Positions 19,320 through 27,553 of a DNA stretch of 64,000 bases are shown one piece after another; the first letter of the stretch is position 1, and each line of letters opens with the position of its first letter. The translations under genes and the position numbers were made by a program. The notes under the pieces are model-generated. The model was not told where the DNA came from. It ran no database searches and worked only from the letters and a program-made list of their open reading frames with translations. The stretch is from MWBF01 sp040772005. GTDB lineage: Bacteria; Chloroflexota; Anaerolineae; CG2-30-64-16. Location of the stretch: positions 205,701 to 269,700 of the forward strand of contig JAXGYZ010000009.1 of NCBI GenBank assembly GCA_040772005.1. Direction: 5' to 3'.

Positions 19320-20246
19320 GTGGAAGCGATACTGGCGAATTTCCTGAAAAGCATCGCAGTGGGAGCCGGCGCGATTGCGCCCGGTCTCTCCGGAGGCACG
19401 CTCGCGATTATTCTCGGCCTCTACGAAAAGATCATTGCGGCGATCAGCAACCTGACGCGTAGGCCGGTTGACTCAATCCGGTTCCTCATCCCGGTTGGCG
19501 CAGGCGGCCTGGTCGGGGTCGTCGCGTTCAGCACCGTGCAGGTGCTCTTGCTAGAGCGCTATCTGATGCAGACCATGCTCTGCTTCATGGGCCTGATCAT
19601 CGGTTCGCTGCCCTTCCTTTTCCGGGAGGCCAACAAGCAGGACCCCATCACACGAGAGAACGCGGTAAGCCGCGTCATCCCATTCATCCTCGCGCTCGCC
19701 GCCGGCCTGGCGCTGGCGATTCTCGACACACGCGAGATCAGCGTGGACTCGGTGGCCGTGGTGATGAGCGTCACCACTGTGCTGCGCCTGCTGCTCGTCG
19801 GTGTCCTGATTGCCGCATCGCTCATCATCCCCGGTGTGAGCGGTACGGTGTTGCTGGTGCTAATCGGGCAGTACGGGCTCGTGCTGCACGCAGTGTCGGA
19901 CTTGCGGAACATCCTGAAGCTGCCGATGGCCTCGCCGGAGATGATCCAGGGCATCTTCGATAACATCCTGGTGCTGATCCCACTGGCGCTCGGCGCACTC
20001 GGCGGCGCATTCCTGTTCTCGCGCCTCATGCATATCTTGTTCCACCGCTGGCATGGACCGACCTACGCCGCGATCCTCGGCTTTGTCGTGGGTTCGCTCG
20101 CGGCGCTATACCCGCAGGGCGCGGGGTTCGGCGCCAACCAGACGACCTTCGTGAGCATCGCACTGTTGATCGTGGGCATCATCGTCGCCTATCTGTTCAG
20201 CCGTCTCTCCGACACCGCCCCTGCGCCGGTGGGGAGTGTCAAATAG
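19320..20246 (+). CDS. popT: DUF368 protein, polyprenyl-phosphate transporter type
   Basis: The 308-residue integral membrane protein has about eight to nine helices and the family's twin Gly/Pro motifs, AIAPGLSGGTLAIILGLYE near the N-terminus and LIIPGVSGTVLLVLIGQY in the middle. DUF368 proteins (PopT) and DedA proteins have been reported as flippases that recycle undecaprenyl phosphate for cell-wall synthesis; the assignment here is by family. GTG 19320 is chosen because it follows AGAAGGTTACA and starts just before the first helix. Its TAG stop (20244-20246) lies in the left arm of the family I repeat. Confidence 0.85.
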   Translation: MEAILANFLKSIAVGAGAIAPGLSGGTLAIILGLYEKIIAAISNLTRRPVDSIRFLIPVGAGGLVGVVAFSTVQVLLLERYLMQTMLCFMGLIIGSLPFLFREANKQDPITRENAVSRVIPFILALAAGLALAILDTREISVDSVAVVMSVTTVLRLLLVGVLIAASLIIPGVSGTVLLVLIGQYGLVLHAVSDLRNILKLPMASPEMIQGIFDNILVLIPLALGALGGAFLFSRLMHILFHRWHGPTYAAILGFVVGSLAALYPQGAGFGANQTTFVSIALLIVGIIVAYLFSRLSDTAPAPVGSVK

Positions 20247-20385
20247 AACGCTGATGACGCTGATGGAACTGATGAACGCTGATTTTTCCTTTTGACTGGG
20301 TTTCGCCGGGGCACTGGCTCCGACCGTGCTCCAACGGTTTGGGCCGAATCAAGAAAAGAAACATCAGCGTCATCAGCGTTCTATT
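20242..20385. repeat. Family I repeat, copy 4, holding the stop codons of two convergent genes
   Basis: The left arm AATAGAACGCTGATGACGCT and right arm ATCAGCGTCATCAGCGTTCT are inverted. The left arm contains the TAG of the DUF368 gene and the right arm contains, on the other strand, the TAG of the methyltransferase gene. The whole interval between the two convergent genes is therefore this one element. Confidence 0.92.
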
Positions 20386-21163
20386 CTTTCCTGGCAATCA
20401 CGACTAAGTCCCCCGAGGACGACGGATCGAAGGGCGCGGGGGAGGCTGTCATGCCAGCGTAGCTGCGCACCTGCCCGAACCCCACCTCCGCCAGGGCAGC
20501 CAGCAGGTCGGCCTGGAACAGGGGACGCTGGAGCGTGGTATGCACCTGCACCTGCCATCCTGCTGCGGCCTTCCTGAACAGCGCGATGTGGAACGCAATC
20601 TGCCCCGCAGGTACGTCATAGTCCGCAAAGCGCCAGACCAGCACTTCCTGTCCGTCGAGCGTGCCGCCTTGCGCCGCGAACCAGCGCGGCTGCCGCTGCC
20701 AGCGCAGGTCGTAGTTGAGGTTCTGGGTCACGAACACGCCGCCCGGCTTCAGGACCGCAGCGACTGCACAGAGCGCCGCGGCCAGGTCGGCCTGGGTCAG
20801 CAGGTGGGGCAGCGAGTTGCCGAGGCAGAGCACCGTGTCGAACGTGCCGAGGCCGGGCACGCCGGCAAGGTCGGTCAGCCCTGCGATGGCGAACGGCAAG
20901 TTCAGTCCCGCAGCCTGCGCCTTCTCCCGGGCCATCTGCACCATGACCGGGCTCGCGTCCGCGCCTACCGCCTCGTAGCCCCAGCTTGCCAGGGCCAGCG
21001 CATGCCCGCCGCTGCCGCACGCTGCGTCCAGCACGCGTGCCGCCTGCACCTCCTCCAGCACCGCGCGCAGGAACGGCCCCTCCGCTGCGAGCCGCGCCTC
21101 CCAGTCGGTCATCACATCGAACATCGGCGCCAGCGCGTCGTAAAAATCGTCGCTACTTCCCAT
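20381..21163 (-). CDS. Class I SAM-dependent methyltransferase
   Basis: The 260-residue protein has motif I ARVLDAACGSGGHALALA, the acidic residue of VGADASPVM, and VLKPGGVFVTQNLNY after the core, as in small-molecule N- or O-methyltransferases of the glycine/sarcosine type. The substrate is unknown. ATG 21163 follows GGAG by 5 bases; an upstream GTG at 21169 would overlap that site. The final residues RKE and TAG are encoded by the family I repeat, as in mtlD. Confidence 0.85.
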   Translation of the reverse strand: MGSSDDFYDALAPMFDVMTDWEARLAAEGPFLRAVLEEVQAARVLDAACGSGGHALALASWGYEAVGADASPVMVQMAREKAQAAGLNLPFAIAGLTDLAGVPGLGTFDTVLCLGNSLPHLLTQADLAAALCAVAAVLKPGGVFVTQNLNYDLRWQRQPRWFAAQGGTLDGQEVLVWRFADYDVPAGQIAFHIALFRKAAAGWQVQVHTTLQRPLFQADLLAALAEVGFGQVRSYAGMTASPAPFDPSSSGDLVVIARKE

Positions 21164-21188
21164 GTTCACTCCGTTGATAGTGAGTAAT

Positions 21189-21302
21189 AATAGAACGCTG
21201 ATGACGCTGATTGGACTGATTTGAACTGATCTGTTTGACTATTGATCAGCGTTCATCAGTGCCAGGCTTTGCCTGGCATATCAGCGTCATCAGCGTTCTA
21301 TC
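21189..21302. repeat. Family I repeat, copy 5
   Basis: The left arm starts AATAGAACGCTGATGACGCT and the right arm ends CATCAGCGTTCTATCA. The loop side carries a secondary hairpin TGCCAGGCTTTGCCTGGCA, matching TGCCAAGCTTCGCTTGGCA in copy 3. It fills the gap between the histidine kinase gene end (stop TGA 21301-21303, followed by TAG) and the methyltransferase start. Confidence 0.88.
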
Positions 21303-23019
21303 AGCATTCGCTGCAGGTGGGTAGCCAGAAGCGGAAGGTGGTCCCCTTGTCCAGCTCCGATTCGACCGTGATTTGCCCGCCGGCGCGCTCGACGATCTCC
21401 TTGACGATGGACAGGCCCAGCCCGGTGCCCAGCCGCGAGACGGCTTTCGCGTTGTCGGCCCTGAAGAACTCGGAGAAGAGGCGCGCCATTGCTTCCGGCG
21501 GAATGCCGATGCCCGTGTCAGCCACGGAGAGGTCCAGCCGACCGGCATTCCTCTGCACCGTGACGTTCACGCGGCCGCCGTCCCGGTTATACTTGATGGC
21601 ATTGCTGATGAGGTTGTTCCAGAGGCTCTTGATCTGGTCCGGATTTGCCAGGACCGGCGGCAGGTCCGGCGGGATCGAAGTCTGCACCACAATCTGGCGC
21701 TCGCGGGCCGCGGCTGCGTGCAGGTCGAGCTGCTCGCGCAGCAATTGCTCGACCTGCACCGGCTTAACGAGACCACGCGCGTCCGCGGAGCCGATTCGGC
21801 CCAGCTCCAGGAGGTCCGCGATGAGCGCCAGTTGCTCCATCGCGCGCTTCTCGGCTTTTTCCAGCGTCTCGCGCACCTTCGCCTGCGGCACGTAGCCGTC
21901 AAGGATGAGCTTCAGGTAGCTCTGAATCGCAGCGACCGGCGCACGGAGTTCGTGGGTGACGACCAGCGTGAACTGGGCACGCACGTCCTCCAGCTCGCGC
22001 AGCTTCGCGTTGGCAACCGCCAGCTCCGCGTTGAGCTTCTCCAGCTCCTCGCGGCGCGCTTTGCATTCCGCATTGGCTGCCCGAAGCTGCTCGTTCAGTT
22101 CGCTCATGTGCTCGGTGCGCGTCTCCAGCCGACTCAGCGCATCCTTGAGCTTGGAACTGAGCTCCTCCAATTCTTCGCGGCGACGCTTGCACTCGGCATT
22201 GGCGGCGCGCAGTTGCTCGTTCAGTTCACTCATGTGGGCCGAGCGCACCTGCTGGCGGTCGTACGCGGCCTGTAGTTCTGCATAGGCCGCGTCGAGATGC
22301 GCACGCTGGTGTGTAAACCCTTCGTTTGCCGCGCGCAACTGCTCGTTGAGCTGGCGCATGGCGGCCGCCTGGGTCTCCACCTCCCGATTGCGCGCAGCCA
22401 GGGCCCGCGCGCGGCGGTCGAGTGCAGCGACCAGGAAGGTCGTGGCGGCTGCGGCCAGCAGCACGGTCACGGTGAGTGCCAGCCACTGGGCGGTCAGAAG
22501 CAAGCTGTTCTGATACAGCGGTTCCGCATGAAAGCCGGCGAGCGGCAGATGCGGCAGAAGCCCGGCCTTCTCCGCGGCCAGCAGGCCGCCGTAAAGCACG
22601 CTTGCCATGACGGCATAGCCGAAGGTCGCTCTTTCAGTCAGGTAGGCTCCGGCCAGAATGATGGGAAAGATCAGAAGAGGGTAGAAGGGGTTTTCGATGC
22701 CGCCCAGAAAGTGACAAAGCAGGATCAGCCCCAGTAGGTCCGAACTGACCAGCAGATGAATCAGCCGGCGATGAGCGCGGTGCGTCAGGGACGAGCCCGG
22801 CCGGCTCAACCAGACGAGCAGGAGCACATGGAGGATCGCCAGCACCGCCAGCACTGCCGCCAGCGGCCAGGGAACCAGCCCGGGGATGGGACGTGCGGCC
22901 AGAAGTGTCAGCAAGGCGGCCGCTGCCGTTGCGGCGAGGTGCAGGCCCACCAGCAGGCGCAGTCGCTGCAGGGTCTGCACGGAAACCGGCACGGCCTCGG
23001 AATCGGTCGGGCCAATCAT
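21301..23019 (-). CDS. Membrane sensor histidine kinase with triplicated coiled coil
   Basis: The 572-residue kinase has six predicted N-terminal helices (about residues 20-200), a long coiled coil with three copies of the ELNEQLRAAN segment (about 222-235, 263-288, 305-330), a HisKA domain with phospho-acceptor H356 in VVTHELRAPVA, and a HATPase with N box NLISNAIKYN, DTGIGIP and GTGLGLS. There is no periplasmic sensor domain, so the membrane bundle or coiled coil probably senses. It is the last gene of the receiver-NuoEF-ACT cluster and the likely phosphodonor for the three receivers. The stop codon abuts family I repeat copy 5. Confidence 0.92.
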   Translation of the reverse strand: MIGPTDSEAVPVSVQTLQRLRLLVGLHLAATAAAALLTLLAARPIPGLVPWPLAAVLAVLAILHVLLLVWLSRPGSSLTHRAHRRLIHLLVSSDLLGLILLCHFLGGIENPFYPLLIFPIILAGAYLTERATFGYAVMASVLYGGLLAAEKAGLLPHLPLAGFHAEPLYQNSLLLTAQWLALTVTVLLAAAATTFLVAALDRRARALAARNREVETQAAAMRQLNEQLRAANEGFTHQRAHLDAAYAELQAAYDRQQVRSAHMSELNEQLRAANAECKRRREELEELSSKLKDALSRLETRTEHMSELNEQLRAANAECKARREELEKLNAELAVANAKLRELEDVRAQFTLVVTHELRAPVAAIQSYLKLILDGYVPQAKVRETLEKAEKRAMEQLALIADLLELGRIGSADARGLVKPVQVEQLLREQLDLHAAAARERQIVVQTSIPPDLPPVLANPDQIKSLWNNLISNAIKYNRDGGRVNVTVQRNAGRLDLSVADTGIGIPPEAMARLFSEFFRADNAKAVSRLGTGLGLSIVKEIVERAGGQITVESELDKGTTFRFWLPTCSEC

Positions 23020-23041
23020 CGTTCTATCCTACAGCCGCATC

Positions 23042-23533
23042 TCACGGTACATCGAAATGGCGGCACAGCGCGGCATATGCGTCCGGCAGCCGGGCCAGGT
23101 CGATGATGCAGTTAACGGTCGAGATTGAGGTGCTGATGGCCAGGATGTTGATGTGCTGCTCGGCCAGCGCGCGGAACATACGGCCGGCGATGCCGGGCCG
23201 CTCGCGGAAGTCCGGGCCAAACACGGCGATGGAAGCTACGTCAGCCTGGGCAGTCACCGCGGCAGGTTGCAGCTCCGGCCGCAGTTTCTCAATGGCGTCA
23301 AGGCTCGCCGGCAGGTCTGCCCGGTCCACGCAGAGTACCATCTGATCGTGGCTTTCGTGGTCGATGACCTGCACAACGAACTGCACGTTCAGATTGCGCT
23401 GGCCCAGCGCATCCAGGATAGCAGCCGCAATGCCCGGGCGATCCTTCACCGCCAGGATGCTGATGCTGGCAAGCTGGCCGTTCTGGATAACGCCACCAAC
23501 CTTGATCTTTTCGGGCAGATTCCTCTCGGGCAT
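23042..23533 (-). CDS. Stand-alone tandem ACT-domain protein, aspartokinase regulatory type
   Basis: The 163 residues comprise two ACT domains: ASISILAVKDRPGIAAAILD and ASIAVFGPDFRERPGIAGRM followed by LAEQHINILAISTSISTV. The second matches the C-terminal ACT of aspartate kinases, which binds lysine or threonine, but no kinase domain is present. It is likely an amino-acid sensor or regulatory subunit. ATG 23533 follows GGAGGGACTTT. It sits 22 bp before the histidine kinase and 22 bp after a receiver gene, so it is probably co-transcribed with them. Confidence 0.85.
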   Translation of the reverse strand: MPERNLPEKIKVGGVIQNGQLASISILAVKDRPGIAAAILDALGQRNLNVQFVVQVIDHESHDQMVLCVDRADLPASLDAIEKLRPELQPAAVTAQADVASIAVFGPDFRERPGIAGRMFRALAEQHINILAISTSISTVNCIIDLARLPDAYAALCRHFDVP

Positions 23534-23555
23534 AAAGTCCCTCCGCATGCTTCGT

Positions 23556-23942
23556 CTATTTTCCATCCAGAAGGCGATTGATTTGCCGCAGCAGCTCGGA
23601 TGGCGCAATCGGCTTGGTCAGAAATGCGTCGATGTGGATACTCTCATCCGTGGGGAAGAGCGCCAGGTAATCGGTGTTCGCAATGGATGTGACCATGACG
23701 ATCGGCACATGCATGAGTGCAGGGTCTTCGGCCATGCGCTGGCTCATGCTCAATCCATCCAGAATGCTCGACATGATTACATCCAGCACAACCAGGTCGG
23801 GCTGCTCGCGCTCCAAAACACGCATGCCCTGGTCGCTGTTGCCTGCGCTGACCACCCGATAGCCCGCAGTCTCTAGCACGGTTCGGGTGTACTCGACGAA
23901 GTCCGGATCATCATCGACGATCAGGATTTTGGCCTTGGACAT
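23556..23942 (-). CDS. Single-domain response regulator (receiver only), paralogue 1
   Basis: The 128-residue CheY-like receiver has the acidic pocket ILIVDDDPDF, the phospho-acceptor Asp in VVLDVIMSS, the Thr/Ser in VMVTSIANTD and Lys in LTKPI. There is no output domain. An insertion between beta4 and beta5 (TDYLALFPTDESIHIDAF) is shared with the receiver at 26211. The start follows GGGGAGCAAGTACAT. It is part of the cluster with NuoE/NuoF. Confidence 0.9.
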   Translation of the reverse strand: MSKAKILIVDDDPDFVEYTRTVLETAGYRVVSAGNSDQGMRVLEREQPDLVVLDVIMSSILDGLSMSQRMAEDPALMHVPIVMVTSIANTDYLALFPTDESIHIDAFLTKPIAPSELLRQINRLLDGK

Positions 23943-24006
23943 ATGTACTTGCTCCCCTATACTCTCTGGTGGGACTCAACCGCGGTCGGGCCCCACTCAA
24001 GAGTCA

Positions 24007-25254
24007 CTACGCGCCCACGCGCGCGTCGAACTCGCTGCGAAACAGCTTGATCCCCGAAGTGACCGGCTCGCACATCCCCGTCCCCATGGGACAGAAGGTC
24101 AGGCCGCTGATGCTGTGCGCCAGGTGTTCCAGCCGGTCCAGGTCCGCGAGCGTGCCCTTGCCGGAACTGACGACCTCAAGCGCCTCCAGCAGGCGCACCC
24201 CGCCGACCCGGCAGGGGACGCAGCCGCCGCACGACTCGTGGACGAAGAAGCTGGTGATGCGCCGCGTGACCTCCACCATGTCCGTCGTCTCGTCCATCAC
24301 CATGATCGCGCCCGTGCCCAGCGCGGAGCCGGCGGCCGTCAGTGTCTCGAAGGCCATCGGCACATCGAGCTTATCCGGGGTGAGAATCGGGGTGGATGCG
24401 CCGCCAGGAATGACGGCCTTGATGGCGCGGCCCATGCGCACTCCGCCCGCATGCTCGAAGATGATCTCGCGGAGGGGCGTGCCCAGCGGCAGTTCGTAGT
24501 TGCCCGGCCGGTTGACATGCCCGCTGACGCAGAAGACCTTGGGGCCCTTGCTCTGCTCGGTGCCGATGCTGGCGTACCAGGCGGCGCCGCGGCTGACGAT
24601 GTGCCGGATGTTGGCCAGCGTCTCGACGTTTTGGACGAGCGTCGGTTGGCCCCACAGGCCGACCTGCGCGGGATAGGGCGGTTTCAGCCGCGGCTCGCCC
24701 CGCTTGCCCTCCAGCGACTCGATCATGGCGGTCTCTTCGCCGCAGATATACGCGCCCGCGCCGCGATGCACCGACACATCCAGGTCGAAGCCGCTGCGCA
24801 GGATGTTCTTGCCCAGGAACCCATACTGGTACGCGTCCGCGATGGCCTTGATCCAGCGCTTGACGCCCAGGAAGAACTCCCCGCGGATATAGACGAAGGC
24901 CCGGTGCGCGCCGATGGCATAGGCCGCAATGATGAGGCCTTCGAGAATCGAGTGCGGGTCGCGCTCGACGATCAGGCGGTCCTTGAACGTACCCGGCTCA
25001 CCCTCGTCGGTATTGACGGCAAGATACTTGACCGGCGCATCCTGCGGCATGAAGCCCCACTTGGTGCCGGTCGGGAAGCCCGCGCCCCCGCGCCCGCGCA
25101 GCCCGGAGGCCTTGACCTCCGCGATCAGCGCCGCAGGCGACATCCCCAGCGCCTTGCGCAGCGCTTCATAGCCGCCGTGATCCATGTATGTCGTAACGCG
25201 CTCGGAGTTCGGGCGGTTGACATTTGCCAGGAGGACCGGTTGCCAGGAGGTCAT
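24007..25254 (-). CDS. nuoF: NuoF-type NADH-binding, FMN and [4Fe-4S] flavoprotein
   Basis: The 415-residue diaphorase subunit contains the FMN/NADH site GLRGRGGAGFPTGTKW and NTDEGEPGTFKDR, GAGAYICGEETAMIESLEG, and the N3-type cluster ligands ESCGGCVPCRVGG plus a later Cys (FCPMGTGMCEP). It would pass electrons between NAD(H) and a partner oxidoreductase. No other complex I, hydrogenase or NuoG gene is adjacent. The formate dehydrogenase at 54364 has a NuoG-like N-terminus and is a possible partner. nuoE ends 1 bp before this gene starts, consistent with co-translation. It is not the HydB type, as the extra ferredoxin domain is absent. Confidence 0.9.
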   Translation of the reverse strand: MTSWQPVLLANVNRPNSERVTTYMDHGGYEALRKALGMSPAALIAEVKASGLRGRGGAGFPTGTKWGFMPQDAPVKYLAVNTDEGEPGTFKDRLIVERDPHSILEGLIIAAYAIGAHRAFVYIRGEFFLGVKRWIKAIADAYQYGFLGKNILRSGFDLDVSVHRGAGAYICGEETAMIESLEGKRGEPRLKPPYPAQVGLWGQPTLVQNVETLANIRHIVSRGAAWYASIGTEQSKGPKVFCVSGHVNRPGNYELPLGTPLREIIFEHAGGVRMGRAIKAVIPGGASTPILTPDKLDVPMAFETLTAAGSALGTGAIMVMDETTDMVEVTRRITSFFVHESCGGCVPCRVGGVRLLEALEVVSSGKGTLADLDRLEHLAHSISGLTFCPMGTGMCEPVTSGIKLFRSEFDARVGA

Positions 25255-25255
25255 C

Positions 25256-25726
25256 TTACACCTCCCCCATGAGACCTTCGAGGATCGCGTCGATGGTCGC
25301 AGGTGTCAGATTCTCGTAAAGCTGGTCGTTGATGCGCATGGCCGGTGCGGTGCCGCACGAGGCGAGGCACTGGACCTTTTCGAGCGAAAAGCGGCCATCT
25401 GCGGAGGTCTCGCCCGGTTGGACGCCGATTTTGGCGCTGATGTAATCGGCGATCTTGTCCGCCCCGTCACAGAGATAACAGGAGAGACCGTCACACACCT
25501 GGATCAGATAGTGCCCGGTCGGCTGTGTACGGAACAGGGTGTAGAAGCTGGCGATGCTGTAGACCTGGCCCGGGTTGAGGCCGAGGCGCTTAGCCACGCG
25601 TTCGATCGCTTCCGCTGTCAGGTTCCCCTCGCGCTCCTGGGCGATGTAGAGTGCAGAGAGGAGCATGGCCTGTTTGGCCGGGTCCACGAGGCTGGCGCCC
25701 AATGGCTGCGTGTCTGTGCCGTTCAT
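25256..25726 (-). CDS. nuoE: NuoE-type [2Fe-2S] thioredoxin-like subunit
   Basis: The 156-residue protein has the N-terminal helical part and a thioredoxin-like domain carrying the [2Fe-2S] ligands in CDGLSC and QCLASC. It partners NuoF in complex I, NAD-reducing hydrogenases and NAD-linked formate dehydrogenases. It overlaps the upstream receiver gene by 4 bases (ATGA), indicating translational coupling, and is followed directly by nuoF. Confidence 0.9.
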   Translation of the reverse strand: MNGTDTQPLGASLVDPAKQAMLLSALYIAQEREGNLTAEAIERVAKRLGLNPGQVYSIASFYTLFRTQPTGHYLIQVCDGLSCYLCDGADKIADYISAKIGVQPGETSADGRFSLEKVQCLASCGTAPAMRINDQLYENLTPATIDAILEGLMGEV

Positions 25727-26169
25727 ATATGCTCCCTGGTGTCAGGAGATGGGTTAGCTCCGGCAGCGGGCAGCCGGGTTGGCCCTGCGGCCAGTAATCC
25801 GGCGACTTCCGCAACGAGAGCATCAGGACTCACGGGTTTGCTCAGAAAGCGATCCACCAGCGCGCGCTGGTCCGCCGGCAGAAAACGGTCTTCATCGTCG
25901 CTGAGGACCGCGGAAATCATGATCAGGGGGATGTCGGCCAGTTGTGGGTCGTCGCGCACGGCGCGCAAGGTGCTGACGCCGGCCAGCTCATAGGACATCA
26001 TGGCATCCAACAGCACGAGGTCGGGCCGCTTGTTCCGCATGAACTGTAAGCCATCAGGGGCGTTGGCGGCCTCGCAAACCTCGTAGCCGTGGCTCTCCAA
26101 CACGATGCGGACGAACTCGCGAAAGTCCGGATCGTCATCTACGATGAGAATCCTGGTCGGCGATGACAC
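25723..26169 (-). CDS. Single-domain response regulator, paralogue 2
   Basis: The 148-residue receiver has ILIVDDDPDFREF, the phospho-acceptor in LVLLDAMMSYE, Ser in IMISAVLSDD and Lys in LSKPVSPDA, with a disordered Pro/Ala-rich tail of about 25 residues. It has no DNA-binding domain. It is translationally coupled to nuoE through the ATGA overlap at 25723-25726, an unusual link of a signalling protein to a redox subunit. Confidence 0.9.
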   Translation of the reverse strand: MSSPTRILIVDDDPDFREFVRIVLESHGYEVCEAANAPDGLQFMRNKRPDLVLLDAMMSYELAGVSTLRAVRDDPQLADIPLIMISAVLSDDEDRFLPADQRALVDRFLSKPVSPDALVAEVAGLLAAGPTRLPAAGANPSPDTREHI

Positions 26170-26210
26170 GGTGGTCTGCTCCTGGCAGTAGAGCCATTCT
26201 CCGGAAGGTA

Positions 26211-26594
26211 CTACGCTCCCAGCAACTCGGCAATCTTATCGAGCAGAGCGCGCGGCTCGACCGGCTTGGACAGCCACGCATCCATGTGCGGCTGTTCTTC
26301 CATCGGGAACACATGCGCGTAGGGCGTATCCGCGATGGATGAAACCATGATGACGGGCATGTAGCGGGCGTCCGGGTCCTGCGAGAGCGTCTCGCTGACG
26401 TGCAGGCCGTCCAGCACCGTCGACATCATGATATCGAGGATCATCAGATCGGGCTTGTGCGCCTTGACCTGGGCCAGGCCCTGGTTGCCGTTGGCTGCGC
26501 TGATAACTTCGTAGTCGTTGGCCTCCAGGATAGTGCGCATGATTTCGACGAAATCGGGGTCGTCATCCACAACGAGGATTCTGGCAGATGGCAT
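26211..26594 (-). CDS. Single-domain response regulator, paralogue 3 (first gene of the cluster)
   Basis: The 127-residue receiver has ILVVDDDPDFVEI, the phospho-acceptor in MILDIMMSTVLDG, VMVSSIADTP and LSKPVEPRA. It is closest to the receiver at 23556, sharing the insertion after the Ser/Thr strand. ATG 26594 follows AAGGAGACCTTTGCTC; a TTG two codons earlier is less likely. It opens the seven-gene cluster downstream of the promoter at 26666-26694. Confidence 0.9.
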   Translation of the reverse strand: MPSARILVVDDDPDFVEIMRTILEANDYEVISAANGNQGLAQVKAHKPDLMILDIMMSTVLDGLHVSETLSQDPDARYMPVIMVSSIADTPYAHVFPMEEQPHMDAWLSKPVEPRALLDKIAELLGA

Positions 26595-26665
26595 GAGCAA
26601 AGGTCTCCTTGTTGCGACGGGAGAAGTGGCACCCCGCCGTTGGGGTCTGGTCTGGTACAGAATCT

Positions 26666-26694
26666 AGTCTAGCACAGGATGCTGCACAGAACAA
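26666..26694 (-). promoter_or_regulatory. Probable promoter of the receiver-nuoEF-ACT-kinase cluster
   Basis: On the reverse strand TTGTTC (26694-26689) and TAGACT (26671-26666) are 17 bases apart. The predicted start near 26659 gives a leader of about 65 bases. The boxes match consensus only moderately. The gap to the divergent hemerythrin gene also holds a TATATT at 26746-26751 with no clear -35. Confidence 0.5.
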
Positions 26695-26827
26695 GTACAC
26701 GGGGGCACAAAGTTAGACCAGCCTCAGCATGTGCTGAATTTCTCTTATATTCATGAGACAAAAGTCCCTGACTGGCAGCGCAGGCCCACCTATCATGCAG
26801 CCAACGCGATAACCACAGGAGGGTGCT

Positions 26828-27379
26828 ATGAAGGCCACTGAAGTTTTGATGGAAGAACACCGCGTCATCGAGCGCGTGTTGACGAGCCTGGAAAAGGCGG
26901 CGAGTGATTTGAGCGAGGGGCGGGCGGTGCGGCCGGGCTTCTTCACCGATGCGGCGGACTTCATCAAAGGGTTTGCGGACGGCTGCCATCACGTGAAAGA
27001 GGAGAACGTGCTGTTCGAGGCCATCGTGCAGGCCGGCCTGCCGCGCGAAGCAGGACCCGTTGCGGTGATGCTGACCGAGCATGAGCAGGGCCGCGCGTAC
27101 ACGCGGGACATGCGCGCAGCCGCCGAGCGGCTGGCCGGCGGCGACTTCCTCGCGCGCGGAGAGCTCGTGCGCAATGCGCTGGGCTACGTGAGCCTGCTCC
27201 GCCAGCACATCCAGAAGGAAGATGGCGTGCTCTTCCCCATGGCCGACCAGATGATCCCGGCCGCGCAGCATGACGCGGTGTGGGATGGATTCGAGCACGT
27301 CGAGCACGAGGAAACCGGCGAGGGTGTGCATGAGAAATACCTGGCGCTGGCGCAGTCCCTTGAACGCGAGAGCGCCTGA
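26828..27379 (+). CDS. Hemerythrin HHE-domain protein
   Basis: The 183-residue four-helix diiron protein has candidate metal ligands in MEEHRVIE, CHHVKEEN, LTEHEQGR and RQHIQKEDG, the order expected for the HHE fold. Members bind O2 or act in redox and nitric-oxide sensing or repair. It is divergent from the redox signalling cluster, which may reflect shared control by oxygen or redox state (inference). ATG 26828 follows CAGGAGGGTGCT. Confidence 0.9.
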   Translation: MKATEVLMEEHRVIERVLTSLEKAASDLSEGRAVRPGFFTDAADFIKGFADGCHHVKEENVLFEAIVQAGLPREAGPVAVMLTEHEQGRAYTRDMRAAAERLAGGDFLARGELVRNALGYVSLLRQHIQKEDGVLFPMADQMIPAAQHDAVWDGFEHVEHEETGEGVHEKYLALAQSLERESA

Positions 27380-27448
27380 CAACGGTTCGTGCCGCAAGCC
27401 GGCTGGCACCTTTGCCGCAACATGGTGGCAGGGGGCGAAATCGGAGCG

Positions 27449-27553
27449 GGAGCTTGCAGCCTCGGCTGCAAGCTCCTCACCTTGTCACCCGTTCTCCCGT
27501 TCTCCCGTTCACCTGTTCTCCTCTTCACCTGCTGCCCCGTTCACCCCGTCACG
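27449..27553. repeat. Perfect 13-bp-arm hairpin followed by TCACC/GTTCTCC short-word array
   Basis: GGAGCTTGCAGCC and GGCTGCAAGCTCC (27449-27461, 27464-27476) pair exactly around TC. The following 70 bases are degenerate units of TCACCTTG, CCGTTCTC and GTTCACCTG. The array runs into the end of proA: the proA TGA (reverse strand, 27551-27549) lies in the last CCGTCAC unit. Related arrays are at 44316-44562 and 45800-45861. Confidence 0.85.

Noticed and set aside
24007..25726. nuoE-nuoF as part of complex I or of a bifurcating hydrogenase operon
   Set aside because: No other nuo or hydrogenase genes flank them, and NuoF lacks the extra ferredoxin domain of HydB-type subunits.
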